DNA from: Bacteroidales bacterium | GTDB lineage: Bacteria > Bacteroidota > Bacteroidia > Bacteroidales > UBA3824 | DNA: 15,743 bases | NCBI GenBank assembly: GCA_016287995.1 | Contig: JAEEXW010000017.1 | Location: 1-15,743 of the forward strand | Direction: 5' to 3' | Shown: positions 1 to 8,410 of the stretch, piece by piece | How the letters are laid out: every line of letters starts with the position of its first letter | Numbering within the stretch: the stretch's first letter is position 1 | The notes under the pieces: generated by a model | Database searches by the model: none | What the model was told of the DNA's origin: nothing | Seen by the model: the letters and a program-made list of their open reading frames with translations, nothing else | Program-made: the position numbers and the translations under genes

Positions 1-1752
1 GTCATTACAAAAACCGGCAAGTTCGCAGATTGTATCGTTATGACCGTCAATTTGACTGTCAAGCGTAAAACCGAAACGCTTACGAGCCGTCTCATTAAAA
101 ACTATAACACCGTTTTTGCTAAGTTCGTCCGACTCTTTGAAACCACGCCCCTCTGTAAAAGTGATTCCCATAAAATCCAAGAAGTTATAAGAAACAGGCG
201 TTACGTCAAAATAAAGAGTTTCCTCCGAATTTGCATGATTTTGTCTGCCCCATGACATTCTCTGGACCCCGATTAAATTGCCGCCCGTCCATGCAATATC
301 CTTAATGTCAGAGTTTTGCAAAAGTTTAGAACGAACTGTTTCGCGGTTTTCAGCAATCTTCTTAGTAGTATAAACGCTCAAAAGGTTGTCGCGGTTAAAA
401 CCAATGTCGCGGCTCAACAAATAATCGTTATTTTTATGAATGAATAACGAACAGATTATCAGCGCAACAGACGCAGTTACTTGAAACCCTATTAAAAGAT
501 AACGGAGTTTGGAATCGTGGCTTTGTGTCAGTTGCCCTTTCAGTGCTAACGCAGGAGGAACTTTCGTAATGTAAAACGCCGGATAAAGACTCGTCAAAAC
601 AGCCATCGCAATAGCCGACAAAATCGTAATTATCAACACTTTATAATTTGACAACACATTTGTCTCCATGTTAACACTGTCCGAAATAAGCGAGGCTATC
701 ACCGTATATTCCAAAACCGCCGCCAAACAGATAGCCGCAACCGTAAACATCACCGATTCGCCGACCAAACCCGCAATAAGTTCATAACGGCTGCAACCGA
801 AAACTTTCCGCGTGTTAACGGCTTTCAAACGCTGCGGAACACGCGCCATAAAAAAGTTGAAATAGTTAATAAAGGCTATCAAAATCACGATAACGGCAAG
901 TATCAGCAACGTATACGCCACGCTCTTGTCTCTATGAAGATGAAAACCTCCGGAAATCTCGGAGTGCAAATGAAGGTCGTCAAGCGGGACAAATTCAAAT
1001 ATAAAATTATTTAACTCATTGTCAATCTGCTCACTACTAACACCCGAAACGTCTTTGTAAAACGAATGAACCAAATCCCTCAGAACGGTTTTCAAACCTG
1101 TTAAATCAGGCTCCGGTGCACCCTCCGTAAACCTGAAATAATAGGTGTAATTCCAATTCTCGGCGTTGGTCAAATGCCGGTCGCCGAGACAGCGGAAACC
1201 TTTGAAGGTTACAAATTCTGAATTATTAGCAAAATCATCATAAATTGCGACAATCTCCGTTTCGTCTTGCTGTTGAAGGTCGGCTTTGATGAAATCGCCA
1301 ACTTTAAGTCCCGTCTGAGCGGCAAATTTTTTACTGATTATCATTTGCCCGGAATCGTGAAACCGCGAAATGTCGCCCTCTATGATTTTGAAACCGAATA
1401 CGTCCAAAAGCCCGTTAGAACATAACGCCGTGCGACATTCTATCGGATAATAACTTCCGCTACGTTTGGCGTAAATAGTCCAAAGGTCCCAAGGCGTAAG
1501 GCAGCCGATATTTTCCACATACGCGAGATTTTCGCCGACAGCCTCGGCAAGCGGCCGCATGATGCTGTTAGAATGACTACCGTTAGAATGGTAAGTCATC
1601 TGATAAATGTCTTCATGGCGGTTTATGCTCTTATTGAACGAGAACTCAAAGTCCGCTAATGCCATTAAAACTTGAAACGCCGCTATTGCTATACCTATTC
1701 CAAGAATGTTCAAGAGTGCAGGAACGGTAAATAGTGATTTGATTCTGAACAT
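1..1752 (-). CDS. ABC transporter permease, MacB/FtsX type (C-terminus cut by window edge)
   Basis: Inner-membrane permease subunit of an ABC exporter. The frame is open from an ATG at 1752 to base 1 without a stop, giving 584 residues, and the gene continues past the left edge. The N-terminus (MFRIKSLFTVPALLNILGIG) carries a first membrane segment, followed by an extracytoplasmic MacB-PCD-like domain. A cluster of membrane helices then begins near LLILAVIVILIAFINYFNFF. The short motif KAVNTRKVFGCSR and the later PPALALKG match the equivalent RSINTQKVLGSS and NPALALKG of the second permease at 2485-4839, so the two are paralogues. Members of this family usually run to about 750-800 residues with a second FtsX domain at the end, so the last quarter is missing here. 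The gene starts 21 bp after the ATPase stop and is surely cotranscribed with it. The substrate cannot be told from sequence; antimicrobial or lipoprotein-like cargo is typical of the family. Confidence 0.9.
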   Translation of the reverse strand, partial: MFRIKSLFTVPALLNILGIGIAIAAFQVLMALADFEFSFNKSINRHEDIYQMTYHSNGSHSNSIMRPLAEAVGENLAYVENIGCLTPWDLWTIYAKRSGSYYPIECRTALCSNGLLDVFGFKIIEGDISRFHDSGQMIISKKFAAQTGLKVGDFIKADLQQQDETEIVAIYDDFANNSEFVTFKGFRCLGDRHLTNAENWNYTYYFRFTEGAPEPDLTGLKTVLRDLVHSFYKDVSGVSSEQIDNELNNFIFEFVPLDDLHLHSEISGGFHLHRDKSVAYTLLILAVIVILIAFINYFNFFMARVPQRLKAVNTRKVFGCSRYELIAGLVGESVMFTVAAICLAAVLEYTVIASLISDSVNMETNVLSNYKVLIITILSAIAMAVLTSLYPAFYITKVPPALALKGQLTQSHDSKLRYLLIGFQVTASVALIICSLFIHKNNDYLLSRDIGFNRDNLLSVYTTKKIAENRETVRSKLLQNSDIKDIAWTGGNLIGVQRMSWGRQNHANSEETLYFDVTPVSYNFLDFMGITFTEGRGFKESDELSKNGVIVFNETARKRFGFTLDSQIDGHNDTICELAGFCND

Positions 1753-1773
1753 AATAATCTTGTTTTTATAGTT

Positions 1774-2454
1774 TTACAACTCGTTTTGCACGTCGCTGAC
1801 AATCTTTCCGTCAAAAAGATTGATAATGCGTTGAGCACGTGCGGCATCTTTTTGCGAGTGCGTAACCATTACGATGGTAGAGCCTTCGCGGTTGAGGTCG
1901 GTTAAAAGGTCCATGACTTCGCGACCGTTTTTTGAGTCGAGGTTTCCTGTCGGCTCGTCGGCGAGAATGAGTTTCGGGTTCATAACAACGGCGCGTGCAA
2001 TTGCCACCCTTTGCTGCTGACCGCCGGAGAGTTGCTGCGGAAAATGTTTTGCACGGTGCGAAATGTTCATACGGCGGAGAATTTCTTCGACACGTTTTTT
2101 GCGTTCAGACGCGCTGATTTTCATGTAGAGCAGCGGCAGTTCTACGTTTTCATAAACGTTCAACTCGTCTATCAGATTGAAACTCTGAAAGATAAAGCCG
2201 ATGTTACCTTTACGGAACTGAGTGCGGTCTTTTTCTTTTAAATGACCAACTTCTTGACCTATAAGTTCGTAACTGCCGGAAGTGGGATTGTCGAGCAGAC
2301 CGAGAATGTTCATCAATGTTGACTTTCCACAACCTGACGGACCCATAATAGCAACAAATTCGCCGTCTTTGATTTCAAACGAAACGCCGTCTAATGCAAG
2401 CGTTTGTACTTCCTCAGTAGAGAAGATTTTTGTAATGTCTTTAACTTTTAACAT
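1774..2454 (-). CDS. ABC transporter ATP-binding protein, MacB/LolD family
   Basis: Cytoplasmic ATPase of 226 residues that powers the two flanking permeases. All nucleotide-binding motifs are intact: Walker A GPSGCGKST (about residues 38-46), Q-loop Gln in FIFQSFNL (about 90), signature LSGGQQQRVAIARA (about 142-155), Walker B LILADEPTGNLD with the catalytic Glu (about 162-173), and the switch His in VMVTHS (about 199). The length and the EPTGNLDS string are typical of the MacB/LolD/FtsE group, which works with FtsX-fold permeases on mechanotransmission-type substrates rather than by a classical transport channel. It lies between the two permeases, 30 bp downstream of one and 21 bp upstream of the other, with no promoter visible in either gap, so it belongs to the same transcript. 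No residue is unusual. Confidence 0.97.
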   Translation of the reverse strand: MLKVKDITKIFSTEEVQTLALDGVSFEIKDGEFVAIMGPSGCGKSTLMNILGLLDNPTSGSYELIGQEVGHLKEKDRTQFRKGNIGFIFQSFNLIDELNVYENVELPLLYMKISASERKKRVEEILRRMNISHRAKHFPQQLSGGQQQRVAIARAVVMNPKLILADEPTGNLDSKNGREVMDLLTDLNREGSTIVMVTHSQKDAARAQRIINLFDGKIVSDVQNEL

Positions 2455-2484
2455 GATATTTTAGTTTTTTAATTCAACAATCTT

Positions 2485-4839
2485 TTACTCTTTTTTCAAG
2501 CCTTCCACAGGATTTCCGTAAACTGTTTTTGCTGACTGAACGGTTACGATTGCACACGTTACCACCGTTACCAACAAAACCACAACCGGGAACATCCACC
2601 AAGGCAAAGGTGCTTTTTCAACAAAATTCTGTTGCCAAAGCGTTATAACATAAAGCGTTACAGGTAAACTCAAAACAAATCCCGCAAATATCATAATCAA
2701 ATATTTCACATTGATTTTTTTGATAATATCGTCAGTTGAGGCTCCAAAAACTCTCCTCAAAGCAATCTCGTTGTGTCTATATTCTGAGTCAAAGGTTACC
2801 ATACCAAAAACCCCGATTATCGAAATCAAAAGCGCTAAAATCGCCATAAAAACTGTCGTCGCCGAAGTGTTAATCTCTTTTTTGTAGAGATTTTCAAAAA
2901 TCTTGTCATAAAACGTAATCTCCAACGGCATTTCTGGAACTATCTCACTTACAACGTTTTCTATATGCGTTAAAGCAGTTTTAAGATTGCTGCCTTTGGC
3001 AATTTTAACGTAACAAAAATTGAGATATTCAGCGTGCGCAAGACCTAACGCAAGCGGCATTATCTCCTTGCGAAAAGATGTTATTCTAAGGCCTTTGTCT
3101 ATCACACCTCTTATTGCGCCGAACATTCCATAAACTGTGTCGCCAATGTTGTATTTGAATTTTGAAAAAATCTCTGCACTTACAACACAATCGTTTTTGT
3201 AATCATAATTGCTTACCTCACTGTCGCGTATGCCTACAAAACCGTCGCCCTCGATGAGCGGAATGTCAAAAACGTCCAAAATTTCGCTTGTGCAGTTTAT
3301 ACTGTTGAAATATAGCGTGTCGGAATTAAAAATATAATACCGTGTGTTGAAAGCGTCGCTGCCACCGATTAACTGCGAACTAAGAGCAACATTTTCTATC
3401 GCACTATTCTCTTTTAATTTTTGCAATGCCAATTCAAACTTTTGTCCGAATTGACGGTTGGTTTTGAAAACGGCAATTTGGTTGTCGCGGAGAATAAAAT
3501 GAGCATTCTCCATATATCTGATTTGCAGCCATATACATACCGCTATCGAAATAAAACATATAGCCGAAAAATATTGAAAAACAAGCAAAAAATTTCTCAG
3601 TTTTTGTCCGGAAAACGAGCGTCCGTAAGAACCTTTCAACGCCAAAGCAGGATTTACGGAAGTAAGTTTCAAAATCGGATAAATACTTGATAACACGTTG
3701 ATTATCAGCGAAATTAATCCAACAAACAAACAAACGCCAAGATTGGAGGAAATAGTCAAATCATCGGGAACAAGAAATGAGGTTAACCACGTATTATTCA
3801 GGAGTTTAACCATAAGCAAGGCTGTCAGCCATGTCAGCAAGCCGATAATAATACTTTCGGCAAAAAGTTGAAGTCTTAGACGACTTATGCTACTGCCGAG
3901 AACTTTTTGCGTGTTAATGCTACGGATTCTCTTCGGGATAAGGGCAGTGTTAAAATTTGTTTGGTTAACCGCTGAAATTAAGAGTACTATCAAGGCTATA
4001 ACAGCAAGCATTGCGGTACTTTTTGCGCTGCCGCTTTTAACAAAACCAGCATCGTTTTCGTTGTTGTAGTAAACATCTTTGAGCGGTTCAAGATAATAAG
4101 GCGGCATTCCTTGAACTCCACACGCCTCATTTTTCTTGATAAGGGTTTCGATTTCTGTTTTGTCGTTTGGTGAGGAAAGCATTACCCAACCGATGAAATT
4201 TCTGCATTGATTATCGTCTTTGAGCACATCGTTAAGAGAAAAAAATATGGCATTCTTAGTCTGAGTGTTAGAGGGAAAATCTTTGTAAACGCCTGTTATT
4301 GTGATTTCTCCGTTGTCAGTTCCCCAATCTTCGTTGAGTTTTAAGGTTTTGCCCAACGCTTCTGAGTTTGGGAACATTTTTTTGGCGGTATTCTCGCTAA
4401 TCAATGCGTTACCCTTAGTGGCAAGTGTTTTGAGGTCGCCACAAACAAGGTCAAAGTCAAACATTTTGGCGTATCCAGAATCTATACCGATTGTGTATTC
4501 GTTAAACTCGTGTTTCTGACCGTTAATTTCCACCTCGATGTAATTAAGGTCAAAAAAATCCATTTCAGCGGCATACGCTTCTACTTTCGGAGAAATGTGT
4601 CCGATAGTTTCGATTACACCCCGCGCGAGAATAACATTGAACGGACGCTCAACGTCTTGACTAATACGGAAAATTCTCTCGGCGTTTGAGTGATTGTCAT
4701 CGAAACTGTTTTCGTAAGAGATTTGCATTCCGACAAACATCAACGCAGTAAGAGCCGCCGCTATTCCCGCAAAATTCATCAGCCAAGCCAACTTGAATTT
4801 ACGGATTATGCTAACTAAATTTCTAAAAACGATTTTCAT
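2485..4839 (-). CDS. ABC transporter permease, MacB/FtsX type, full length
   Basis: Full-length inner-membrane permease of 784 residues and the first gene of the ABC operon. The N-terminus (MKIVFRNLVSIIRKFKLAWL) leads into a membrane helix at about 17-39, followed by a MacB-PCD-like extracytoplasmic domain with the family-typical YENSFDDNH and ERIFRISQDV strings. A first FtsX domain has several helices (about 280-445), then comes a second extracytoplasmic domain, and a last FtsX domain contains EYRHNEIALRRVFGAS and ends in NPVEGLKKE. This double-FtsX arrangement of about 780 residues is typical of Bacteroidetes permeases that occur in series with one ATPase and, often, an HlyD-like adaptor and TolC-like channel. 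Those partners are not in the window. ATG 4839 is the first start after the candidate sigma-54 promoter at 4875-4891 and would leave a leader of about 24 nt. The substrate is unknown. Confidence 0.95.
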   Translation of the reverse strand: MKIVFRNLVSIIRKFKLAWLMNFAGIAAALTALMFVGMQISYENSFDDNHSNAERIFRISQDVERPFNVILARGVIETIGHISPKVEAYAAEMDFFDLNYIEVEINGQKHEFNEYTIGIDSGYAKMFDFDLVCGDLKTLATKGNALISENTAKKMFPNSEALGKTLKLNEDWGTDNGEITITGVYKDFPSNTQTKNAIFFSLNDVLKDDNQCRNFIGWVMLSSPNDKTEIETLIKKNEACGVQGMPPYYLEPLKDVYYNNENDAGFVKSGSAKSTAMLAVIALIVLLISAVNQTNFNTALIPKRIRSINTQKVLGSSISRLRLQLFAESIIIGLLTWLTALLMVKLLNNTWLTSFLVPDDLTISSNLGVCLFVGLISLIINVLSSIYPILKLTSVNPALALKGSYGRSFSGQKLRNFLLVFQYFSAICFISIAVCIWLQIRYMENAHFILRDNQIAVFKTNRQFGQKFELALQKLKENSAIENVALSSQLIGGSDAFNTRYYIFNSDTLYFNSINCTSEILDVFDIPLIEGDGFVGIRDSEVSNYDYKNDCVVSAEIFSKFKYNIGDTVYGMFGAIRGVIDKGLRITSFRKEIMPLALGLAHAEYLNFCYVKIAKGSNLKTALTHIENVVSEIVPEMPLEITFYDKIFENLYKKEINTSATTVFMAILALLISIIGVFGMVTFDSEYRHNEIALRRVFGASTDDIIKKINVKYLIMIFAGFVLSLPVTLYVITLWQQNFVEKAPLPWWMFPVVVLLVTVVTCAIVTVQSAKTVYGNPVEGLKKE

Positions 4840-4874
4840 GGCTTTTACATTTTTTTGATTACGCTAAACAAAAC

Positions 4875-4891
4875 TACATTCAGCGTGCCAA
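4875..4891 (-). promoter_or_regulatory. Candidate sigma-54 (-24/-12) promoter of the ABC operon
   Basis: On the minus strand this reads TTGGCACGCTGAATGTA. The known sigma-54 consensus is YTGGCACG-N4-TTGCW. The -24 half (TTGGCACG) is perfect and correctly spaced; the -12 half is ATGTA instead of TTGCA, matching three of five bases, with GT in place of the conserved GC. The predicted start of transcription is about 4863, some 24 nt before ATG 4839. A cluster of inverted repeats lies 70-115 bp upstream, where activators of sigma-54 RNA polymerase normally bind. A TAnnTTTG housekeeping box is poor here (AAATTTTG, one mismatch). The sequence match is direct; the use of sigma-54 is inferred. Confidence 0.6.
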
Positions 4892-4933
4892 AATTTTATA
4901 CATCTGATTTTTAGAAAGTTAGATTTTTTAGAA

Positions 4934-4982
4934 TGTAAAAAAGTGTAAAAAAATTTTACAATAGTGTAAAGATTTTTTACAC
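4934..4982. promoter_or_regulatory. Cluster of TGTAAA/TTTACA inverted repeats, candidate enhancer (UAS)
   Basis: Five copies of TGTAAA or its complement fall within 49 bp: 4934-4940, 4944-4950, 4954-4960, 4965-4970 and 4976-4981. They form three perfect overlapping palindromes: TGTAAAA-N3-TTTTACA (4944-4960), TTTACA-N4-TGTAAA (4955-4970) and GTGTAAA-N5-TTTACAC (4964-4982). The last one runs into the end of the adenine deaminase gene (stop complement 4977-4979). Counted from the predicted start at about 4863, the centres sit near -89, -99 and -110, a classic position for the binding sites of an NtrC-type activator. Runs of A and T explain part of the symmetry, but not the repeated G and C at fixed places. 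As RNA some of these could also fold into a weak hairpin after ade. Confidence 0.5.
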
Positions 4983-6590
4983 AAACTCAAATTTCTCCAC
5001 ATCAAACAGTCCTTTGTCGGTTATTTTGAGTTTTGGAATAACCGGTAGGGACATAAACGAAAGCGTCATAAAGGGAGCAGAAAGTTTGCAGCCTAACGTT
5101 AAAATTAGACGCGACAGACTTGAATATTTTTTCGCCGTCTCTGCACATGATTTGTTTGACATTATACCGCCGATTGATAACGGCATGTCAAAAACATTTT
5201 GACCCGTTGAAATACAAAGTCCACCCTTGTTGACGATAATTTTGTTAATGCAGTTAACAATCGCAGCATCGTCAGTGCCGACACAAATTATGTTATGACT
5301 ATCATGGGCAATACAACTGCCTATTGCACCGAATTTCAGCGAAAAACCGTTGATAAAACCTACAGCAGGTTTTGAATTTGTGTTGTAACGGTTAAGACAG
5401 ACAACCTTCAACACATCGTTTTTGACATCCGAGGTCAACTTTCCGTTTCTCAAAATGGCATCGCCTATAAAACTTTCTGTAATGAGTTCTTTATCAACTA
5501 CTTTAATAACTCTTACCTCCGGCGTTGTAGCCTTAACTTCTATGTCGGAAACGCTAATTTTTTTGCAGTAAAAATTGTTTATCGGTTTTATCGGCGAAGG
5601 TTCAAAAAGTACTTTTTTGTTGTCAACTAAAATTTTGCCGTCAACAACAACCTTCAAAATGTCGAACTTTTTTATATCGCTTGTAATAACAAAATCTGCC
5701 GCATCACCTTTTTGCAACAATCCTACGTTTAACTTGTAATGTTTTACTGGATTGAAGGTTGCCGTGCGCAAAACGTCAAAAAAGTCATAACCTAACTCCA
5801 AAAGCCGTTTTATTCTTTCAAACATATACCCGCGCATCAAATCGTCGGGGTGAAAATCGTCGCTACAAAGCATTATATTTTCGGGAAAATCTTTTAACAG
5901 CGGAGCAAGTGCCGACATATTTTTTGCCGCCGAACCCTCGCGAAGTTGAATTTTCATTCCGCATTTGATTTTTTCGCGGGCTTCTTCCAACGTATAACAT
6001 TCGTGGTCGGTAGATATTCCGGCAGCGGCATATTTTTTCAAGTTTTCGCCCATAAGTTCAGGAGCGTGACCGTCAATAGGCTTGCCGATTTCTTTTGCAG
6101 CGGCTATTTTCGCTAAAACTTCTTTGTCGCCATTAATAACCCCAACAAAATTCATCATTTCCGAGAGACAGACAACTTTCTCATTTTTAAGAAGTTTCTT
6201 TACAGTTAAAGAATCTATGGTTGAACCAGAGGTCTCAAAACTCGTTGCAGGAACGCATGAGGGCACACCGAAAAATATTTTCATAGGCGATAACGCAGCG
6301 TCTTTGAGCATAAAGTTGAAACCCGCTTCTCCGCAAACGTTAGTGATTTCGTGCGGGTCGGTAACGGCTGCAATAACACCGTGTCTCAACGCTTCAAAAC
6401 CGAAAAACTGCGGCGTTACCATCGAACTTTCAATGTGTATATTCGAATCCGTCAAACCCGGCAAAATATAATTTTGGGCATCAACTTTACATTTTTCTAT
6501 ATTTTCGATTACGCCGTTTTCAACAAAGATTTTTCCCGAAAAGATTTCTTTGTTTACCACGTCAACAATATTACCTTCAAAAACCTGCAT
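4977..6590 (-). CDS. ade: Adenine deaminase (amidohydrolase superfamily) with H-to-N change in HxH
   Basis: Cytoplasmic purine-salvage enzyme that converts adenine to hypoxanthine and ammonia. It has 537 residues, normal for the family (about 540-600). Family strings run in order: LPGLTDSNIHIESSMVTP (43-60), HGVIAAVTDPHEI (70-82), SEMMNFVG with the metal-ligand Glu (about 144), IDGHAPEL with His175, STDHE with His196, CSDDFHPDDL with the Asp pair near 244-245, and the C-terminal Ade domain with SCIAHDSHNIICVGTDD. The oddity is residue 50. Adenine deaminases and most amidohydrolases have HxH here, both His binding metal, but this protein has Asn (codon AAT, complement of 6441-6443) followed by His52. 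One base change from CAT would give it. The other expected ligands are present, so the protein may still be active, have altered metal use, or be weakened. The gene is transcribed alone from its own promoter; no clear terminator follows it. Confidence 0.93.
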   Translation of the reverse strand: MQVFEGNIVDVVNKEIFSGKIFVENGVIENIEKCKVDAQNYILPGLTDSNIHIESSMVTPQFFGFEALRHGVIAAVTDPHEITNVCGEAGFNFMLKDAALSPMKIFFGVPSCVPATSFETSGSTIDSLTVKKLLKNEKVVCLSEMMNFVGVINGDKEVLAKIAAAKEIGKPIDGHAPELMGENLKKYAAAGISTDHECYTLEEAREKIKCGMKIQLREGSAAKNMSALAPLLKDFPENIMLCSDDFHPDDLMRGYMFERIKRLLELGYDFFDVLRTATFNPVKHYKLNVGLLQKGDAADFVITSDIKKFDILKVVVDGKILVDNKKVLFEPSPIKPINNFYCKKISVSDIEVKATTPEVRVIKVVDKELITESFIGDAILRNGKLTSDVKNDVLKVVCLNRYNTNSKPAVGFINGFSLKFGAIGSCIAHDSHNIICVGTDDAAIVNCINKIIVNKGGLCISTGQNVFDMPLSIGGIMSNKSCAETAKKYSSLSRLILTLGCKLSAPFMTLSFMSLPVIPKLKITDKGLFDVEKFEFV

Positions 6591-6620
6591 AATTATTCGC
6601 TTTTTTTAATTCTTGCGCGG

Positions 6621-6648
6621 CAAAGTTAAACAAAATAATTAGAAACAA
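6621..6648 (-). promoter_or_regulatory. Bacteroidetes-type promoter of ade
   Basis: Minus strand: TTG (6648-6646), a 17-bp spacer, then TAACTTTG (6628-6621), which fits the TAnnTTTG -7 box of Bacteroidetes. ATG 6590 lies about 30 bp further on. Together with the promoter at 6661-6691 it makes a compact divergent promoter region of 126 bp between ade and the cyclophilin gene. No operator-like symmetry is evident between them. Confidence 0.6.
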
Positions 6649-6660
6649 TAAAAAAATTAG

Positions 6661-6691
6661 TTGATAAAAACAAAAAAAACAATTAAATTTG
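6661..6691 (+). promoter_or_regulatory. Bacteroidetes-type promoter of the cyclophilin gene
   Basis: TTG (6661-6663), a 20-bp spacer, then TAAATTTG followed by C (6684-6691), an exact TAnnTTTG -7 box. Transcription would begin near 6697, leaving a leader of about 20 nt before ATG 6717. It probably also serves pheS, which starts only 9 bp after the cyclophilin stop. Confidence 0.65.
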
Positions 6692-6716
6692 CAGCCGTAA
6701 AAAAATTATTTTTACT

Positions 6717-7379
6717 ATGAAAAAATTTTTTTTATTAACGGTGCTGACATTTGCGCTCTTTATCGCAGCAAACGCACAAAAGAAATCACAAAACGCTATG
6801 ATATTATTAGAAACATCTTTGGGTAACATTAAAATCGAACTTTTTAATGACACCCCCGTCCACAGGGACAATTTTTTGAAACTCGTTAACGAGGGCTTTT
6901 ATGACGGCATTCTTTTTCACCGTGTCATTCAAGGCTTTATGATTCAGACCGGCGACCCCGAAAGCAAAACAGCCGAAGCGGGTGCAAGATTAGGTTCAGG
7001 CGGTCCGGGTTACACTCTTCCCGCTGAAATCGTTCCCTCGCATTACCACAAACGCGGCGCAATTGCTGCGGCAAGAACCGGCGATCAAGGCAATCCTCAG
7101 CGCAGAAGTTCGGGTTCACAGTTTTATATCGTTGATGGTACAAAAACTCCCACTTCAACCTTGAAACAATACGCAAGATACGGTTTTGAATTTTCTGATG
7201 AGCAGTTGAAAGACTATGAAGAAATCGGCGGCGCACCAACTTTGGACGCTCAATACACTGTTTTCGGTCAGGTTGTTGAAGGTATGGACGTTGTAGACAA
7301 AATCGCAAACGCAGAAAAAGATTCAGCCGATCGCCCAAAACAAGACATCAAAATCATTAAGGCAACGGTGGTAAAATAG
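6717..7379 (+). CDS. Secreted cyclophilin-type peptidyl-prolyl cis-trans isomerase
   Basis: Foldase of 220 residues that isomerises X-Pro bonds, here exported. Residues 1-20 form a Sec signal peptide (two Lys, hydrophobic core, ANA before the predicted cleavage at Gln21). No lipobox Cys is present, so the mature protein should be soluble in the periplasm. The cyclophilin core is clear: FHRVIQGFMIQTGDP (68-81) carries the catalytic Arg69 and the Phe and Gln of the active site. GSGGPGYTLPAE (93-104), GAIAAART (114-121) and GSQFYIV (133-139) follow, then VFGQVVEGMDVVDKI. An extra charged segment at about 145-170 (TSTLKQYARYGFEFSDEQL) lengthens a loop between SQFYIV and the final strands; as I recall, related Bacteroidetes cyclophilins have it too. 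It is the first gene of a probable transcript with pheS, an unusual pairing functionally but a very tight one (9 bp). Confidence 0.95.
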   Translation: MKKFFLLTVLTFALFIAANAQKKSQNAMILLETSLGNIKIELFNDTPVHRDNFLKLVNEGFYDGILFHRVIQGFMIQTGDPESKTAEAGARLGSGGPGYTLPAEIVPSHYHKRGAIAAARTGDQGNPQRRSSGSQFYIVDGTKTPTSTLKQYARYGFEFSDEQLKDYEEIGGAPTLDAQYTVFGQVVEGMDVVDKIANAEKDSADRPKQDIKIIKATVVK

Positions 7380-7388
7380 TATAGAAAA

Positions 7389-8402
7389 ATGTTAGAAAAG
7401 ATAAAAGATTTGATGGCGGAAGTCGAAAATTTCGCTGTCGATACAAAAGAAAAGGCAGAAGAACTCCGCTTAAAATACCTTTCTAAAAAAGGCGTTTTAA
7501 ACGAGATTTTCGCCGAGTTCAAAAAGGTTAAACCGGAAGAAAAAAGAGAATACGGTCAAAAAATCAACTCACTTAAAACGTTGGTTGAAAACAAGATAGC
7601 CGCTGCTCAGGAGGCTTTTGAAGACCAAATGTCAAAACCTAACGACCTTGACATCACGCTTCCCGGTCCTAACTACAACCTCGGTTCTCATCACCCGATT
7701 ACGATGGTTAAAAACGAGATTATTGAGATTTTTTCAAGACTTGGTTTTACCGTTGCTGAGGGTCAGGAAATTGAAGACGATTATCACAACTTTACGGCAC
7801 TAAATTTTCCGCCCGAACACCCCGCACGCGATATGCAGGATACGTTTTTCATTGAAACAAATCCTGATATTCTTCTTCGTACGCATACTTCGGGAGGTCA
7901 GGTCAGAGTTATGGAAAAACAAAAACCGCCGGTAAGAGTTTTAGTTCCCGGACGTGTTTTCAGAAATGAGGCTGTTTCAGCTCGTTCGCACTGTATTTTC
8001 CACCAAATCGAAGGTCTTTACATCGATAAAAACGTTTCATTCGCAGATTTGAAACAGACGTTAATGTATTTCGCCAAAGAATTTTACGGCGAAAAAACCG
8101 AAATTCGTTTGCGTCCGAGTTACTTCCCCTTTACCGAACCAAGTGCTGAAATGGACGTTTCATGCTCGATTTGCGGCGGAAAAGGCTGCGGAATCTGCAA
8201 AAACAGCGGCTGGCTCGAAGTTCTCGGCTGCGGAATGGTTCACCCTAACGTTCTCAAAAACTGCGGCATAGACCCTAACGAATACTCAGGTTTCGCTTTC
8301 GGTATGGGTATCGAACGTACCGCAATGCTCCGCTATGGCGTTACCGATATTCGTATGTTTTTTGAGAATGATATGAAGTTTTTATCAAGGTTTAAGTATT
8401 AA
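7389..8402 (+). CDS. pheS: Phenylalanine--tRNA ligase alpha subunit
   Basis: Catalytic alpha subunit (337 residues, normal length) of the alpha2-beta2 enzyme that charges tRNA-Phe. The N-terminal coiled-coil arm (about 1-90) contains LRLKYLSKKG. The class II catalytic domain follows: LPGPNYNLGSHHPIT, the motif 2 region VFRNEAVSARSHCIFHQIEGLYID with the motif 2 Arg, and motif 3 GFAFGMGIERTAMLRYG. A four-Cys cluster (CSICGGKGCGIC) precedes GWLEVLGCGMVHP; this small insertion is common in bacterial PheS proteins and may bind zinc. The beta subunit gene pheT is not adjacent; pheS is followed by a palindromic element and then tyrS, so the operon order seen in Escherichia coli or Bacillus is not conserved here. 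No dedicated promoter is visible in the 9-bp gap from the cyclophilin gene. Confidence 0.98.
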   Translation: MLEKIKDLMAEVENFAVDTKEKAEELRLKYLSKKGVLNEIFAEFKKVKPEEKREYGQKINSLKTLVENKIAAAQEAFEDQMSKPNDLDITLPGPNYNLGSHHPITMVKNEIIEIFSRLGFTVAEGQEIEDDYHNFTALNFPPEHPARDMQDTFFIETNPDILLRTHTSGGQVRVMEKQKPPVRVLVPGRVFRNEAVSARSHCIFHQIEGLYIDKNVSFADLKQTLMYFAKEFYGEKTEIRLRPSYFPFTEPSAEMDVSCSICGGKGCGICKNSGWLEVLGCGMVHPNVLKNCGIDPNEYSGFAFGMGIERTAMLRYGVTDIRMFFENDMKFLSRFKY

Positions 8403-8410
8403 GATTTTTT

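Noticed and set aside
40..255. Small plus-strand gene near the left edge
   Set aside because: It lies antisense inside the minus-strand permease, whose frame is open throughout and matches a known family.
4944..4960. TGTAAAA/TTTTACA hairpin as the ade terminator
   Set aside because: The stem is AT-only apart from one pair and no clear T-tract follows it; its repetition as three overlapping dyads fits protein-binding sites better.
8162..8200. Four-Cys cluster in PheS as a novel zinc insertion
   Set aside because: The CxxCGGKGCxxC insertion before GW-E-LG-GMVHP is common in bacterial PheS proteins.
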